From an uncultured Ruminococcus sp. (lineage in GTDB: Bacteria; Bacillota; Clostridia; Oscillospirales; Ruminococcaceae): a stretch of 44,659 nucleotides of DNA. Every line of letters begins with the position of its first letter. Within the stretch, counting starts at the first letter, position 1. A program made the position numbers and the translations under genes. The stretch is taken from NCBI GenBank assembly GCA_900543105.1, contig UQQA01000007.1, forward strand, positions 1-44,659, written 5' to 3'. Shown in pieces: positions 15,386-23,380 of this stretch. Below the pieces are notes generated by a model, which did not search any database, had not been told where the DNA came from, and saw only the letters and a program-made list of their open reading frames with translations.

Positions 15386-16099
15386 TTACTTCTTTTTGTT
15401 CACATCTATAGTTTGTTCATATTTTGCATACATATCGGGTCGTCTTTGTTTGGTTATTTCGACAGACATTTTGTGACGGTATTCCGCTATATTTTTGTGG
15501 TGTCCGGTCAGCAGAACAGGCGGAACAGCCTCGCCCTCCCATACCTCGGGCTTGGTGTAATGCGGATATTCGAGCAGACCTGCAAAGTGGCTCTCCTCGG
15601 TAAAGCACTCCTCGGAGGAAAGCACCCCGGGACACATTCTCGCAACGGCATCTATCATCACCATCGCAGGAAGCTCGCCGCCCGTGAGAACATAGTCGCC
15701 GATAGAGATATCCTCGTCAACTATCCTGTCAAGAACACGCTGATCTACGCCCTCGTAATGACCGCAAAGCACGAAAAGCCTCGGCATTTTCGCAAGCTCG
15801 ACCGCCTTTTGCTGAGTGAAAACAGTGCCTTTAGGGGACATATAAATAACGTAAGGCTTTTCCTCAGCCATTTCCGCAACGGCGTTGTAACAGCGGTAGA
15901 TAGGGTCAGCCTGCATCACCATTCCCATTCCGCCGCCGTAGGGCGTATCGTCCACCCTGCGATGCTTGTCGAGCGTGTAATCCCGTATCTGGTGACAGCA
16001 GACCTCTATTTTGCCCGCTTTTCTCGCCCTGCCGATGATGCTCTCGGAGAGAACGTTCTCGCACATATCGGGAAAAAGCGTTGCAACGTCAATCCTCAT
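15386..16099 (-). CDS. trmD: tRNA (guanine37-N1)-methyltransferase
   Basis: A 237-residue SPOUT methyltransferase. The knot and AdoMet motifs are visible: TPYGGGMGMVMQ, YMSPKG, VLCGHYEGVDQR and DISIGDYVLTGGE. It methylates G37 of tRNAs with a G at position 36, which prevents frameshifting, and is usually essential. The ATG at 16099 fits the GGAGGG site (inside rimM) better than the in-frame TTG at 16102. It overlaps the end of rimM by 11 nt, indicating translational coupling. Confidence 0.95.
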   Translation of the reverse strand: MRIDVATLFPDMCENVLSESIIGRARKAGKIEVCCHQIRDYTLDKHRRVDDTPYGGGMGMVMQADPIYRCYNAVAEMAEEKPYVIYMSPKGTVFTQQKAVELAKMPRLFVLCGHYEGVDQRVLDRIVDEDISIGDYVLTGGELPAMVMIDAVARMCPGVLSSEECFTEESHFAGLLEYPHYTKPEVWEGEAVPPVLLTGHHKNIAEYRHKMSVEITKQRRPDMYAKYEQTIDVNKKK

Positions 16100-16598
16100 C
16101 AAAAAGTCCCTCCAGCTTGTGTATAAGCATTTTACCCTCAGGAATATTAGTTTCGATTATAACATCGGGTATAGCAGGGATAAGACGAACCTTACCGTCA
16201 GCGTCCTTGATATGGTAAACATCGTTCGCACCCGTTTCGGTAACGTCGCAGATCTTGCCGTAGTCAGTGCCGTCATCGTTGTCGAAAACTTCAAGTCCGA
16301 TAAGATCCTGAACGAAGTAGCAGCCCTCGTCAAGCTCGACTTCGTTTCTGTCCATATAAAGTATCTTGTTGCGCATCTCCTGTGCCTGCTCCACCGTGTC
16401 AACACCCTTTATCTTCATAAGGACGATGTTCTTGTGGGGGTGCGCCCTCTCGATCTCAACGGGCGTTTTTCCCTTGTCGAAGTAAAGGGTGTCGAACTCG
16501 CAGAGGAACTCTCTCGAATCGCACCAAGCCTCAACACGGACTTCGCCTTTAAGACCCTGAACGGCTACTATTTTGCCTATTTCAAGAAATTGTTTCAT
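16089..16598 (-). CDS. rimM: 16S rRNA processing protein RimM
   Basis: 169 residues: an N-terminal RimM beta-barrel (LEIGKIVAVQGLKGEVRVEA is the family hallmark) and a C-terminal PRC-barrel (about 95-169). It helps mature the 30S head domain with ribosomal protein S19. The frame is open to 16643, but the ATG at 16598 has the GGAG site and the normal N-terminus. An intrinsic terminator lies just upstream, between khpA and rimM. Confidence 0.93.
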   Translation of the reverse strand: MKQFLEIGKIVAVQGLKGEVRVEAWCDSREFLCEFDTLYFDKGKTPVEIERAHPHKNIVLMKIKGVDTVEQAQEMRNKILYMDRNEVELDEGCYFVQDLIGLEVFDNDDGTDYGKICDVTETGANDVYHIKDADGKVRLIPAIPDVIIETNIPEGKMLIHKLEGLFDED

Positions 16599-16617
16599 AA
16601 CAGCAACTCCTAACTGT

Positions 16618-16653
16618 AAAAAAAGGATACCGTGAGAGATCACAATATCCTTT
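16618..16653 (-). terminator. terminator/attenuator between khpA and rimM
   Basis: An outer 8-bp stem (AAAGGATA/TATCCTTT) and an inner GTGA/TCAC stem, followed by a T-run on the minus strand. It sits inside an operon, so it may set the ratio of rpsP-khpA to rimM-trmD rather than end transcription completely. The decamer TGAGAGATCA occurs in it and again at 16671-16680. Confidence 0.65.
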
Positions 16654-16677
16654 CAGCCATAAACTTGTTGTGAGAGA

Positions 16678-16911
16678 TCAGTCGATCTCAACCATGATCT
16701 TCTGATTCTGTCTGCCTGCGCCTGCACGCATAACGGCGCGGATAGCCTTGGCAATTCTGCCCTGCTTTCCGATAACACGTCCCATATCATCCTTCGCAAC
16801 GTGGAGATGATATACGATAACGCCCTCTTCGTTAGGCTCGTCAACATCGATCTGAACAGCGTCCTTGTCCTCAACAAGACCGCTTACGATAGCTAAAAGC
16901 AAATCTTTCAT
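16678..16911 (-). CDS. khpA: KH-domain RNA-binding protein KhpA
   Basis: A 77-residue single KH domain with the GxxG loop in MGRVIGKQGRIAKAIRAV. KhpA pairs with KhpB/EloR in Firmicutes to bind RNA and influences cell elongation. The position between rpsP and rimM is the conserved one (ylqC). The ATG at 16911, with GGAG 9 nt upstream, is preferred over an in-frame start at 16926. Confidence 0.93.
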   Translation of the reverse strand: MKDLLLAIVSGLVEDKDAVQIDVDEPNEEGVIVYHLHVAKDDMGRVIGKQGRIAKAIRAVMRAGAGRQNQKIMVEID

Positions 16912-16954
16912 ATATAAAAACTCCATTCATATTAAATTCGGAGCAAACGGTTAT

Positions 16955-17006
16955 AAAAAAACCACCTGCGGAAGAACGCCGAAGGCTTTTTGCCTCAGCG
17001 TCCGCA
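16955..17006 (-). terminator. terminator/attenuator between rpsP and khpA
   Basis: Outer stem TGCGGA/TCCGCA (16967-16972 with 17001-17006), an inner GC-rich arm with a small AAAAA loop, then GGTGG and seven T on the minus strand. Like the hairpin before rimM, it lies inside the ribosomal operon and would make rpsP mRNA more abundant than the downstream genes. Confidence 0.65.
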
Positions 17007-17037
17007 CGATGTAAAACAGCAAAGCAAACGTCAAAAA

Positions 17038-17280
17038 TTACTTTACGTTATTCTTGTCGAAAAGCTTCTTAACAACCTCTGTGGGCTGTGCGCCGTTTGC
17101 GATCCATTTCTTAGCCTTTTCAGCATCAACGCTGAAAACTGCAGGTTCCTTTGTGGAATCGTAATAACCGATCTCCTCGATGAATCTGCCGTTTCTTGGG
17201 TATCTGGAATCAGCAACAACGATTCTGTAGAAAGGGGTCTTCTTAGCGCCCATTCTTCTGAGTCTGATTTTAACTGCCAT
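17038..17280 (-). CDS. rpsP: 30S ribosomal protein S16
   Basis: 80 residues with the S16 signature MAVKIRLRRMGAKKTPFYRI and FIEEIGYYDSTKEPA. A structural protein of the 30S body. A consensus AGGAGGTG-type site 7-8 nt before the ATG suits a highly expressed gene. It is separated from ffh by three small membrane-protein genes. Confidence 0.97.
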   Translation of the reverse strand: MAVKIRLRRMGAKKTPFYRIVVADSRYPRNGRFIEEIGYYDSTKEPAVFSVDAEKAKKWIANGAQPTEVVKKLFDKNNVK

Positions 17281-17314
17281 TTATATTCACCTCCGAATTA
17301 AAATTTAACTTATA

Positions 17315-17557
17315 TCATAACGCCGAAGCGCTGTGACCGAAATAAATGATAAGACTGCATATTATGCAGACTATACCCACAGCGAGGAATATCCATTTCA
17401 GAGCCTTTTTTCTGAAAATGACATCAAGCTCCTCAAACCGCTGTGATCTGTCCATGTCGGGAGATTTTGCGTACTGCCGCAGCATCAGGGTGTGTTCAAT
17501 CGGCTGCACCGCAAGCACCAGTCCGACAACCATAAGGATAATACTTATGATAACCAC
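17315..17557 (-). CDS. small two-TM membrane protein, uncharacterised (third of trio)
   Basis: 80 residues: TM1 at about 2-18, a polar loop of about 30 residues (RQYAKSPDMDRSQRFEELD) and TM2 at about 52-72, then a short tail. It starts with GTG after GGGGG, 34 nt upstream of rpsP. The family is not recognised. It shares size and topology with the two genes upstream, but sequence similarity between them is not obvious. Confidence 0.6.
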   Translation of the reverse strand: MVIISIILMVVGLVLAVQPIEHTLMLRQYAKSPDMDRSQRFEELDVIFRKKALKWIFLAVGIVCIICSLIIYFGHSASAL

Positions 17558-17597
17558 TCAACAGTCCCCCTGTCAACTTATGTCAGACGAATATATC

Positions 17598-17822
17598 TCA
17601 AAGCATTTCTGCATTGAAACCGTAATAAACAACTGCCGCAGCAACTGCGGAAATAACGGAAAACAGATAGGATACCTTTATCGCCGTCTTTGACTTTGCC
17701 TCGGCATTGTCGGTATCATTTCCCTCATCTTTTTCCCGTCTGCATTTCGCAAGATATATCGAAGGCTCTGCCGCAAAGAAAATGCACAGCACAACGAGCA
17801 TATCAAATGCAAACAATTTCAT
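17598..17822 (-). CDS. small two-TM membrane protein, uncharacterised (second of trio)
   Basis: 74 residues: TM1 at about 3-24, a charged loop (KCRREKDEGNDTDNAEAKSK) and TM2 at about 49-69. RBS GAGG before ATG. It lies in the ffh-rpsP interval with two other small proteins of the same layout. No function is recognised. Confidence 0.6.
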   Translation of the reverse strand: MKLFAFDMLVVLCIFFAAEPSIYLAKCRREKDEGNDTDNAEAKSKTAIKVSYLFSVISAVAAAVVYYGFNAEML

Positions 17823-17857
17823 AAACCAACCTCAAATCGATAATATTCGCAAGCTTT

Positions 17858-18076
17858 TCAAAGCCAGCCGAACAGCACGGCAAATCCGAACAGCGTAAGC
17901 AGCACACCGACAGCTCCTATACGAAGCCGCACGGAATTTCTGCTTTTCCGAGGTCTTGCCGAACGTGCATTTCGGTTCGTCCGGTAATCGATGAACGGTT
18001 TCCAGTCTATGACCGCCGCAGCTATGCAGGCAATACCTACCGCCGCAAACAGTATAAAATAGAAAATTTTCATCAT
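17858..18076 (-). CDS. small two-TM membrane protein, uncharacterised (first of trio)
   Basis: 72 residues: TM1 at about 3-23, a strongly basic loop (RTNRNARSARPRKSRNSVRLR) and TM2 at about 53-71. It begins 5 nt after the ffh stop codon, with two adjacent ATG codons (18076 and 18073) and no strong ribosome site, so it is probably translated by coupling to ffh. The basic loop suggests both ends face outward and the loop faces the cytoplasm (positive-inside rule). Confidence 0.6.
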   Translation of the reverse strand: MMKIFYFILFAAVGIACIAAAVIDWKPFIDYRTNRNARSARPRKSRNSVRLRIGAVGVLLTLFGFAVLFGWL

Positions 18077-18081
18077 GAAGC

Positions 18082-19452
18082 TTACTTCATCGGCGGCATA
18101 CCGCCCATTCCCATCATTCCTTTCGGAATACGGAACTTGTTTTTCTTACCCTTGCCGTTTTTGCCCATAATGCCGAGCTGCTTCATCATCTTCTGCATCT
18201 CTTCAAACTGCTTCAACAGTCTGTTGACATCGGCAACGGTATTTCCGCTTCCTGCCGCAATTCTGCGCTTTCTCGGCGGATTTATAAGGGACGGCTTTGC
18301 TCTCTCCGCAGGTGTCATCGAAAGGATAATAGCTTCTATGCGCTTTACCTGATTATCGTCAACATCCATATCGTCAAGCTTGCTGCCGACGCCGGGTAGC
18401 ATACCGAGTATCTGCTTTATAGGGCCCATTTTCTGTATCTGCTTCATCTGTTCAAGAAGATCGTTCATATCGAACGAGTTCTCCTTGATGCGTTCAGCCA
18501 GCTTCTGGGAATTTTGTTCATCAAATGTGGACTGCGCTCTTTCGATAAGGGTGAGCATATCGCCCATACCGAGTATCCTCGAAGCCATTCTGTCGGGGTG
18601 GAAAGGCTCAAAATCTTCAAGCTTTTCGCCTGTTCCGACGAATTTTATCGGCTTGCCCGTTACCGCAAGCACGGAAAGCGCCGCACCGCCTCTTGTATCG
18701 GAGTCAAGCTTCGACATAAGAACGCTGTCGATACCGAGAGCATCATCAAATGCTTTCGCGACATTTACCGCATCCTGACCTGTCATCGCATCGACAACGA
18801 GCATTATCTCATTCGGCGAGGTTTCAGCCTTTATCGCTTTAAGCTCGTTCATAAGAGCTTCGTCAATGTGAAGTCTGCCCGCTGTATCGAGGATAACTAC
18901 ATCGTTTCCGTGATCCTTGGCGTGGCTGACAGCCTCTTTTGCGATAGTTACGGGGTTTATCTGACCCATTTCAAAGACCTTTACATCAGCCTTTTTGCCG
19001 ACAACGCAAAGCTGATCGATAGCCGCAGGACGGTAAACGTCGCAGGCAACGAGCAGAGGGCGTTTGCCCATATCCTTGAAATACTTAGCCAGTTTAGCCG
19101 CATGGGTAGTTTTACCCGAACCCTGAAGTCCGCACATCATAATGATGCAGGGCGGTTTTGACGGAAATTCTATTCTTGCCGTGCCGTCACCCATAAGAGC
19201 GACAAGCTCGTCATTAACTATCTTTACGACCTGCTGACCGGGAGTAAGGCTTTGCAGCACATCTTCACCGACAGCGCGTTCCGTTACTTTCGCAACGAAA
19301 TCTTTAACTACCTTGTAGTTTACGTCGGCTTCGAGCAGTGCAAGGCGAACCTCACGCATCGCTTCCTTAACGTCAGCCTCGGTAAGCTTTCCTCGTCCTT
19401 TCAGGCGCTTAAAAACGCTGCTGAGTTTTTCGGACAAGCCTTCAAACGCCAT
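18082..19452 (-). CDS. ffh: signal recognition particle protein Ffh
   Basis: A 456-residue SRP54 GTPase: N domain (1-90), G domain (about 95-295) with GLQGSGKTTHAAKLAK, DVYRPAAIDQL, DTAGRLH and SKLDSDTRGG, and a Met-rich M domain ending in PKGMMGMGGMPPMK. It binds signal peptides of nascent membrane proteins together with 4.5S/6S RNA and docks on FtsY. It follows ylxM in the conserved order. RBS AAAGGAG. Confidence 0.97.
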   Translation of the reverse strand: MAFEGLSEKLSSVFKRLKGRGKLTEADVKEAMREVRLALLEADVNYKVVKDFVAKVTERAVGEDVLQSLTPGQQVVKIVNDELVALMGDGTARIEFPSKPPCIIMMCGLQGSGKTTHAAKLAKYFKDMGKRPLLVACDVYRPAAIDQLCVVGKKADVKVFEMGQINPVTIAKEAVSHAKDHGNDVVILDTAGRLHIDEALMNELKAIKAETSPNEIMLVVDAMTGQDAVNVAKAFDDALGIDSVLMSKLDSDTRGGAALSVLAVTGKPIKFVGTGEKLEDFEPFHPDRMASRILGMGDMLTLIERAQSTFDEQNSQKLAERIKENSFDMNDLLEQMKQIQKMGPIKQILGMLPGVGSKLDDMDVDDNQVKRIEAIILSMTPAERAKPSLINPPRKRRIAAGSGNTVADVNRLLKQFEEMQKMMKQLGIMGKNGKGKKNKFRIPKGMMGMGGMPPMK

Positions 19453-19472
19453 ACTAACACTCCTTTCGTGTC

Positions 19473-19847
19473 TTAGAACAAGTCTTTGTTTTCCTCTGCG
19501 AGCTGAACAAGATATTCAGCACGTTTGGTTATAGCCTTCGGAGCGGTCCAATGCACACATTCTTCCTTTATATCTGCGGCAAGCTGACCGACTTCGGTGA
19601 TTATCTCATAATATTTCTGTGAACGTTCGGCGAGGTGGAATTTATCCTCAAGCTCGAGCATTGTCTGCTCGCCGCGCTTGATGCTGTCACGAACGCCCTG
19701 TCTTGTGATGTTTTCATGCTCTGCGATCTCGGAGAGTGACAGATCCTCGTTGTAATAGAGGTCGATAACGTCTTTCTGCTTATCCGTGAGCATATCTGCG
19801 TAATAGTCAAGCAGCACCGAAAACTGTAAATTCTTATCTCCGCTCAC
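19473..19847 (-). CDS. ylxM: YlxM-family HTH protein, SRP-associated
   Basis: About 124 residues. A sigma-70 region 4-like helix-turn-helix covers about 20-75 (LTDKQKDVIDLYYNEDLSLS then ITRQGVRDSIKRGEQ). It matches YlxM/YlxM-like proteins, which are encoded immediately before ffh in Firmicutes and bind SRP in Streptococcus. The frame opens at a GTG (19856) that is part of the AGGAG site, so the GTG at 19847 is the more likely start. First gene of the ylxM-ffh-rpsP operon. Confidence 0.88.
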   Translation of the reverse strand: MSGDKNLQFSVLLDYYADMLTDKQKDVIDLYYNEDLSLSEIAEHENITRQGVRDSIKRGEQTMLELEDKFHLAERSQKYYEIITEVGQLAADIKEECVHWTAPKAITKRAEYLVQLAEENKDLF

Positions 19848-19889
19848 GTTTATCACTCCTATCAGATGTAAAGCAAAATTACTTTACAT

Positions 19890-19918
19890 ATTATACACTA
19901 TTTCGTACATTTTGTCAA
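19890..19918 (-). promoter_or_regulatory. consensus sigma-A promoter of the ylxM-ffh operon
   Basis: A perfect TTGACA (19913-19918), a 17-nt spacer and a perfect TATAAT (19890-19895) on the minus strand, about 43 nt before the ylxM start. It is a very strong promoter on paper. Confidence 0.9.
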
Positions 19919-20007
19919 GGGGTTAGAAGAAATTTAACATTTTTTACTTTTTGGCATATCCGCAAAGCCTTGTTCATATACATTTTGTATATTTTGTCGT
20001 TTATCCG

Positions 20008-20079
20008 GACAAACAAAACAAGCTGTAATCCCTCTTTTGCATAACAATATGCAGATTTTATCAAAAAGATTACAACTTG
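20008..20079 (-). terminator. bipartite inverted repeat, probable terminator of the EAL gene
   Basis: 12-nt arms with one mismatch (20019-20030 and 20068-20079) enclose a smaller TGCAT/ATGCA hairpin. A T-rich run (TTTTGTTTGT) follows on the minus strand. It lies just after the stop of the GGDEF-EAL gene and upstream of the ylxM promoter. Confidence 0.5.
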
Positions 20080-20096
20080 TATAATTTTTATACAGG

Positions 20097-23000
20097 TCAC
20101 ATATTCTGCGCTTCCGCTTCGGGGAGGTAGATATTCATTGTTTCCGCTCCCGTTTTATTTGCGATATAGATATAGGAATCGCCGCCGCTGTGTACAGTCT
20201 TCCGGAAATCGGCTGTGCCGTCGATCTCACGGCGGACAAGTCTTTCGCCTGCGAGCGAATAACATTCAAGAGGCTCTACATCGCTCGTTTCGACGCTTCC
20301 GCTCGTAACATAGACCTTTCCGTCCTTTGAGCCGATAGGATTTTCCACGGAAGCCTTTGCTATCGCGGTTATCGAAGCGCCTCTCAGGCGGATAGCGCCG
20401 CCGCCCTCCACATCGCCTATGCAGGTAGCATTATCGCCCTCGCAGCGAATATTCACAACTCCCGCATTGATAACGGGTTCGAGGTTTCCGCCCGTTGTGC
20501 CTATGCCGACGATATTCTTGCCGCGTACAAGGATATCCGCCTTGCTGCCGTTGACGATAACAGAACCCTCGCCGTTCTGGAGAACACCCATACCGCAGCA
20601 GTTGTTGCCCGATATGTTGATGTCAAGGTTTGCAAGGCTGTCAATGACAGTCTTTCCGCTGCGTGAGCCGATAGCGGTAACATCGTCGCCGCCCATATCT
20701 ACCTTTATATCGCAGTTGTTGAGCCTTATCGAAGAATCACCGTTGTAAGAACCGATCGAAACGATATTCTTGCCGTCAACAGCCAGTATGAGCTTTCCGC
20801 TGTTCGCGATGACAGCCGAATCCGTGCCGCCGTCTCCGCCGCCAATGCCGACAACGCAGTCGCCCGAGCAGGCGATCCTGATCTCATTTTCGCCGCCGAA
20901 GATTATTCTGCCGTATCGCTGCATATAATTTCCGCCGATGCCGAACGAGTAGACTCTCGTGCTGTTTATTTTAAGCCTTCCGTCACCGCCGAAGAATATC
21001 TCCGAATCCTCAGGTACTCTTATACCGCCGCTTTTGATAACGTTCCTGCCGACAAGTTCGATATTCGCCTGCGTGCCGCCCGAAAGAACGACCGCCACGC
21101 CATTATCCTCGTTGCAGACAAGGTTAAGATTTTCAAACGTAACTCTTGTCGAAGAATTTTTGCAGTCGATAAATATCTTCATATCGGTCTGAACATCGGT
21201 GTTGCCGATAAGCTTTGCCGAATCGGAGCGGATACATATCTCATTGAAGCCTGCAAGACTGAGCTCAACGATGTCGGCTGTTTCCCGCTCGTTGATGCAG
21301 TAGGTTTTGCTGACCTTTCCTCTGTGCTTGATATTGAATGAGATGATACGGTTCTTTATCTCGGACGGTATCTCGAGCATAAGCACCGCTGTCGGACGGC
21401 ATACAACATAGCCTTGGATAAGGTCAACACCGAGCGCTATCGCAGTTTCAAGCTCTTCAAATGTCTCAACACCCTCACCGAGAACCATTATCTCATGCTG
21501 TGCGGCGAAGTTTATCATATTTGCAACAAGGTGCTGCTTCTGCGGATTTTTGTCGATACCCGTCATTATCGAACGGTCTATCTTTATGCAGCTTGGATTC
21601 ACCGCAAGCAGTGTCGAATCATTCGAGTAACCCGTTCCGTAGTCGTCCAGTGCGACCTGCGCCTTTTTGTTGCGGTAACGCGCGTTTATAACATTTATCG
21701 CACTTTCAAAAACGGGGTTTTCCTCGGTCACCTCGACAACGAGCTTGTCAAAGAGCATACCGTACTTATCCACAAGGTCGCTGTACTCATCATCGCTGAG
21801 GAGCGCGTTCGGGATACAGTTTATAAAAAGCTTCCTGTTGTGGAAGAAATCCTGATTTTCCGAAAGTATCTTCAGCGTTTTCCAGAATGTGATATGCTCA
21901 ACGCTGTAAAGCATATCCGTCTGCTTCGCGATCTCGAGAACATCGAGCGGCGAAAGCTTTATTCCGTCAACAGCCTGCGGACGCATGAGCGCCTCATAGC
22001 CGTATATCTCGCCCGTATGAGCATTGACGATAGGCTGGAAATGATAGTCGATGCGGTCTTCGTCAATGATGGTTTCAAACACCTGATTTCTGCGGAATTC
22101 CTGTGCTTTGAGCGAGTAGTTGTCCGCGTTGAAGATAACGGGCTGCTGCGATCTTCTGTTTTCGGCATCAAATGCGGCAAAGTCTGCCTGTGCAATGAGT
22201 GCCGAAACATCGCTCGTGCCTGCCGCAAGAGCATATCCGCAGTAGACCTTTGCAATGCTTCCGTTTCCGGGGAAAGTCGCGACCATTTCCCTTATCTCGG
22301 TCACGATCTTGCCTGCAAGCTTTTTGCAGCCGTCGTCGTATGTATCGGTGATAAGCACGCTGAAATCGTTTGCCGAAGCTCTTCCTGCGAAGATATTATG
22401 CGGATTTTCGTATCTTTTTACAATAACTGCAGCCTTTGAGAGCATTTCGTCCGTATTGCGGACACCTGCGAATGATGAGAATTTGTCGATGCCGTTTATC
22501 GTGATATGGATAAGACCGTACATACCCTCTACCGAAGCTGCAGTTTCGGCAAGCTTGCCCGTAAATGTGTCCTTTGTCATAAGTCCCGATGCCGCGTCGA
22601 AGTTGCGCAGGCTGCTTATCGTATTCTTTGCGATAATATAGTCGGTGACATCGGTTATTTCAGTGAATTCAAAGCCGTCAGCATCGTTAGTCACGACCTT
22701 TATCCATTTATCCGCAGCCGAGGACATATAAATATCCTTTTCGGTCGGGTGACGGCTCGAACAGATATCGGACATGACCGAACCGTATTTGTCCTTTCCG
22801 ATAACCTTTGAGCCTGTTTCAATGCCCGTAAGGACGGTGAATGCTCCGCTTACCGAAGCCTTTTCCGAAGCTTTGTCGAAGCTGACAAATGCAGTATCGC
22901 GAAGCATTTCAAGCTCCGCTTCGCCGACCTTTCCCGACTTTTTAAGGGAAAAAGCCGCAGAAGCTCCGAGAGCGGCAGAGATCAGCGCAAGCGCAGCGGC

Positions 23001-23129
23001 AGCATACACAAGTCGAATATCATAGTCAGCAAATGCGGCAGCCGCAACAGCAGCAGCCGACAGAAACGCCGTCAAAGACCCACACACGGTCAAAGCACAT
23101 ATCCGGTTATGTCCCCATTTATTTATCAT
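20097..23129 (-). CDS. membrane c-di-GMP phosphodiesterase: degenerate GGDEF, EAL, beta-solenoid
   Basis: 1010 residues. Two TM helices (about 9-34 and 37-60) anchor it. A GGDEF-like domain (about 170-330) has ASANDF in place of GGDEF and should not make c-di-GMP. An EAL domain (about 345-590) keeps the catalytic set: GYEALMRP (Glu379), FINCIPN (Asn437), VEVTEEN, DDYGTGYS (Asp495-Asp496), CIKIDRS (Lys516), GEGVE (Glu552) and QGYVVCRP, so it should hydrolyse c-di-GMP. Residues about 640-950 form a Gly-rich solenoid whose IG motifs recur every 27-31 residues, resembling the Cthe_2159-type carbohydrate-binding beta-helix. With two TM helices and a cytoplasmic EAL, the solenoid is also predicted to be cytoplasmic, which is odd for a glycan binder. 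The start has no close RBS; a 10-codon leader frame overlaps it. Confidence 0.85.
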   Translation of the reverse strand: MINKWGHNRICALTVCGSLTAFLSAAAVAAAAFADYDIRLVYAAAALALISAALGASAAFSLKKSGKVGEAELEMLRDTAFVSFDKASEKASVSGAFTVLTGIETGSKVIGKDKYGSVMSDICSSRHPTEKDIYMSSAADKWIKVVTNDADGFEFTEITDVTDYIIAKNTISSLRNFDAASGLMTKDTFTGKLAETAASVEGMYGLIHITINGIDKFSSFAGVRNTDEMLSKAAVIVKRYENPHNIFAGRASANDFSVLITDTYDDGCKKLAGKIVTEIREMVATFPGNGSIAKVYCGYALAAGTSDVSALIAQADFAAFDAENRRSQQPVIFNADNYSLKAQEFRRNQVFETIIDEDRIDYHFQPIVNAHTGEIYGYEALMRPQAVDGIKLSPLDVLEIAKQTDMLYSVEHITFWKTLKILSENQDFFHNRKLFINCIPNALLSDDEYSDLVDKYGMLFDKLVVEVTEENPVFESAINVINARYRNKKAQVALDDYGTGYSNDSTLLAVNPSCIKIDRSIMTGIDKNPQKQHLVANMINFAAQHEIMVLGEGVETFEELETAIALGVDLIQGYVVCRPTAVLMLEIPSEIKNRIISFNIKHRGKVSKTYCINERETADIVELSLAGFNEICIRSDSAKLIGNTDVQTDMKIFIDCKNSSTRVTFENLNLVCNEDNGVAVVLSGGTQANIELVGRNVIKSGGIRVPEDSEIFFGGDGRLKINSTRVYSFGIGGNYMQRYGRIIFGGENEIRIACSGDCVVGIGGGDGGTDSAVIANSGKLILAVDGKNIVSIGSYNGDSSIRLNNCDIKVDMGGDDVTAIGSRSGKTVIDSLANLDINISGNNCCGMGVLQNGEGSVIVNGSKADILVRGKNIVGIGTTGGNLEPVINAGVVNIRCEGDNATCIGDVEGGGAIRLRGASITAIAKASVENPIGSKDGKVYVTSGSVETSDVEPLECYSLAGERLVRREIDGTADFRKTVHSGGDSYIYIANKTGAETMNIYLPEAEAQNM

Positions 23130-23151
23130 TCACTACGTTGCATCGGCGCAT
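23119..23151 (-). CDS. possible 10-codon leader peptide overlapping the EAL gene start
   Basis: ATG (23149-23151) opens a frame coding MRRCNVVNDK that stops at 23119, ten bases inside the EAL gene. The only strong ribosome site here, AGGAGG at 23165-23170, lies 13 nt before this ATG and 35 nt before the EAL start. Ribosomes finishing the leader could restart on the ATG at 23129. The spacing is longer than ideal, so this is tentative. Confidence 0.3.
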   Translation of the reverse strand: MRRCNVVNDK

Positions 23152-23246
23152 CGCCCGATACAGTCCTCCTGACCTGATTTATTTTCATCTTTTCTGCATA
23201 TATTCATTTTTTGTGCATAATGCAGGAAAGAACTCTATTCTCTATT

Positions 23247-23274
23247 ATTATAAACCATTTCTTTATGTTTTTCA
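23247..23274 (-). promoter_or_regulatory. probable sigma-A promoter of the EAL gene
   Basis: TTGAAA (23269-23274), a 16-nt spacer and a perfect TATAAT (23247-23252) on the minus strand, about 115 nt before the start codon. Confidence 0.6.
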
Positions 23275-23314
23275 ATATACATTTATACCAATTTTTATTT
23301 ATGTTTTAGTCATT

Positions 23315-23359
23315 TTGACAAAAATAAAAGTGTATAACCCGATAAAGGTTATACACTTT
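23315..23359 (-). terminator. intrinsic terminator of the fatty-acid operon
   Basis: A perfect 13-bp stem (23327-23339 and 23347-23359) with a 7-nt loop, followed by TTTTATTTTTG on the minus strand. It lies 22 nt after the acpP stop. Confidence 0.88.
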
Positions 23360-23380
23360 AACATATTTTGACGAAACGGA

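Noticed and set aside
19915..20100. A 61-residue minus-strand frame upstream of ylxM
   Set aside because: It overlaps the probable EAL-gene terminator and the -35 box of the ylxM promoter, and has no convincing RBS.
21414..22439. A 341-residue plus-strand open frame antisense to the EAL domain
   Set aside because: No RBS and no domain; the minus strand encodes a complete EAL domain here.
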